Source: Akkermansia sp.
Lineage (GTDB): Bacteria; Verrucomicrobiota; Verrucomicrobiia; Verrucomicrobiales; Akkermansiaceae
Assembly: GCA_017546445.1 (NCBI GenBank)
Contig: JAFYWX010000020.1
Span: forward strand, 1-64,000
Direction of reading: 5' to 3'
Length of the DNA stretch: 64,000 nt
Shown here: positions 63,969-64,000 of the stretch, one piece after another
How positions within the stretch are numbered: the stretch's first letter is position 1
How the letters are laid out: every line of letters begins with the position of its first letter
The notes under the pieces: generated by a model
Databases searched by the model: none
The model's input: the letters and a program-made list of their open reading frames with translations, nothing else
Told to the model about the DNA's origin: nothing
Position numbers and translations under genes: made by a program

Positions 63969-64000
63969 AAAGCCGGAGGAGAAATGGGCGGAGTTTCGCG

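Overview
The window looks like the chromosome of a Verrucomicrobiota bacterium of the Akkermansia type. This is an inference from protein style: a very long autotransporter-like protein ending in a PEP-CTERM signal (Pro-Glu-Pro, hydrophobic stretch, Arg cluster), an Omp85/BamA protein with an extended N-terminus, a purC-purS-purL-purQ cluster, many lipoproteins and weak Shine-Dalgarno sequences. GC is moderate to high in housekeeping genes and clearly lower in toxin tips, immunity genes and the CRISPR-cas locus.

Layout. (1) 1-10.3 kb: a decaying train of Rhs cassettes. Each joins a conserved Rhs core to a different AT-rich tip and is followed by a small exported or lipoprotein gene, the expected place for immunity. 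Two tips carry an HExxH signature like the ATP23/M76 metalloproteases, and two cassettes are broken at poly-A runs. (2) 10.4-33.9 kb: housekeeping and envelope genes: BamA-like protein, a membrane-anchored transglutaminase-like protein, CoA transferase, sugar porter, and a collinear minus-strand set (recA, SprT-like, PBP1A, MBOAT acyltransferase, SGNH-like partner, GHL10 glycosidase), then YggS, QueE, a tyrosine phosphatase and lipoproteins. (3) 34.1-39.2 kb: a giant PEP-CTERM autotransporter-like gene with a G8 tract that puts it out of frame. (4) 39.4-48.3 kb: SNF2 helicase, Sel1-repeat protein and the purine operon. (5) 49.1-59.3 kb: a complete type V-B CRISPR-Cas locus: an unusually large Cas12b, a Cas4-Cas1 fusion, Cas2, a candidate tracrRNA and about 54 repeats. 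(6) 59.46-62.4 kb: a promoter, at least seven tandem structured RNAs and a Ro60-like HEAT/vWA protein. Three of the RNAs are circularly permuted tRNA mimics (T-arm, acceptor strand, loop, acceptor strand, D-arm) held in a terminal helix with a shared AAGACTC / ACAGCAA / GAGTCTT signature. This matches the architecture of bacterial Y RNAs (YrlA) beside their Ro partner, but multiplied into an array. (7) 62.5-64 kb: a DUF4143-type ATPase and a 33-bp tandem repeat.

The most notable points are the Y-RNA-like array with its Ro-like gene immediately next to the CRISPR array, the conflict between repeat polarity and the degenerate end of the CRISPR array, a spacer that contains the core of a palindromic repeat found elsewhere in the window, and homopolymer tracts that break three surface or toxin genes.
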